A program made the position numbers and the translations under genes. Below, piece by piece: positions 6,600-7,054 of a stretch of DNA of 7,054 nt. The notes under the pieces were generated by a model. It was not told where the DNA came from, did no database searches, and saw only the letters and a list, made by a program, of their open reading frames with translations. How positions within the stretch are numbered: position 1 is the first letter of the stretch; every line of letters begins with the position of its first letter. Source of the DNA: Planktothrix sp. UBA8402 (lineage in GTDB: Bacteria > Cyanobacteriota > Cyanobacteriia > Cyanobacteriales > Microcoleaceae); NCBI GenBank assembly GCA_003456035.1, contig DMPJ01000367.1:6751-13804 (forward strand), given 5' to 3'.

Positions 6600-7054
6600 A
6601 TGGCTCCTTTTTATCGCCTGACCCTATTTATATTTGTCTGTATTGCCTACTGGGGTGGAACTTCCGGCTTCAGTGGCAAGGCTATTGCGCAGGTGGAGAA
6701 CAAAACCCAACACCTGAGCGACACAACCAAACCTCTCTCTACCATACCCTTCGCGGGTTCCGATTTATCCTGGCAAATCGCTCAAACCAACCCGGAGAAA
6801 CCAACTAAAAAAGACTCGAAAACACCGCCACAACCTAAAAAATCAGGATTCCGTCTGCCCTCAAAATGGTTAATTCTAGGGGTAGGAGCTTTAATTGTTA
6901 CCGGGGGAGCCATTTTAATCTTAATTCGGCTGATGAGTCCTCCTGATGACGAAGAAGGTGCAGTCGTCGATATTCAGGCGCAAACCTTAACGGAATCTCA
7001 GCCTAAACCCCAACAAACCCAACCTCCCCCACCCCCATCCGTACAAGTTAAGAT
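6600..7054 (+). CDS. Membrane-anchored protein with signal-like N-terminus and Pro/Gln-rich linker (C-terminus off right edge)
   Basis: An ATG at 6600 opens a frame that remains open to the edge (151 codons). An in-frame TGA at 6588-6590 limits the start; a weak TGAG lies 5 nt upstream. Residues 6-19 are hydrophobic and followed by a possible signal peptidase site at AIA-Q (30-31). A polar, Lys/Pro-rich stretch (62-88) precedes a clear transmembrane helix at about 89-110 (WLILGVGALIVTGGAILILI), then an acidic patch PPDDEEG and a Pro/Gln-rich linker (134-146). If the signal is cleaved, residues 31-88 would lie on one side of the membrane and the rest on the other. I do not recognise the family with certainty. 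Some cyanobacterial proteins with this layout carry C-terminal HEAT repeats, but that part would be outside the window. GC content (about 50% in its first part) is well above that of the kinase gene. Confidence 0.8.
   Translation, partial: MAPFYRLTLFIFVCIAYWGGTSGFSGKAIAQVENKTQHLSDTTKPLSTIPFAGSDLSWQIAQTNPEKPTKKDSKTPPQPKKSGFRLPSKWLILGVGALIVTGGAILILIRLMSPPDDEEGAVVDIQAQTLTESQPKPQQTQPPPPPSVQVK

Noticed and set aside
6587..6808. Plus-strand 73-codon ORF
   Set aside because: It starts at TTG and overlaps the membrane-protein gene in another frame; the frame from ATG 6600 has a signal-like segment, a transmembrane helix and stays open to the edge, so this one is a shadow.
7021..7040. C-rich tract near the right edge
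   Set aside because: It codes for a Pro-rich linker in the open frame, so it needs no separate explanation.

Overview
The window most likely comes from a filamentous cyanobacterium of the Oscillatoriales/Planktothrix kind. Three things suggest this: HIP1 palindromes (GCGATCGC), AT-rich protein-coding DNA, and gene families that I know mainly from cyanobacteria (a giant Ser/Thr kinase fused to an ATPase, and a NERD-helicase with a pentapeptide-repeat tail). The genus is an inference. No database search was possible.

Layout. Bases 1-3601 (minus strand) hold the N-terminal 1200 codons of a very large signalling protein that runs off the left edge. It has a Ser/Thr kinase domain, then an AAA-type ATPase with Walker A and B motifs, then a long helical TPR-like region. 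The family normally continues into GAF and histidine-kinase domains, which would lie outside the window. Bases 3602-3763 are a non-coding gap that holds a plausible kinase promoter, with two tandem 14-bp units just upstream of its -35 box. Bases 3764-6506 (minus strand) are one gene broken by a single-base frameshift near 4812-4823. It encodes a NERD nuclease-like domain, a UvrD/Rep-type superfamily 1 helicase and a C-terminal pentapeptide-repeat solenoid. Standard gene calling would split it into two overlapping ORFs, each starting at a poor start codon. Bases 6507-6599 are a short divergent intergenic region. From 6600 to the right edge (plus strand) is the start of a membrane protein with a signal-like N-terminus, one strong transmembrane helix and a Pro/Gln-rich linker.

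How the genes relate. The kinase and the helicase gene lie on the same strand but 162 bp apart, and the kinase appears to have its own promoter, so I see no firm evidence for an operon. The right-hand gene is divergent and clearly more GC-rich than the kinase gene. The most notable object is the broken NERD-helicase-pentapeptide gene. All the expected motifs survive on both sides of the frameshift, so the lesion is either very recent, an assembly or sequencing error, or (less likely) a recoding site. I saw no RNA genes, CRISPR array, insertion sequence or convincing terminator.
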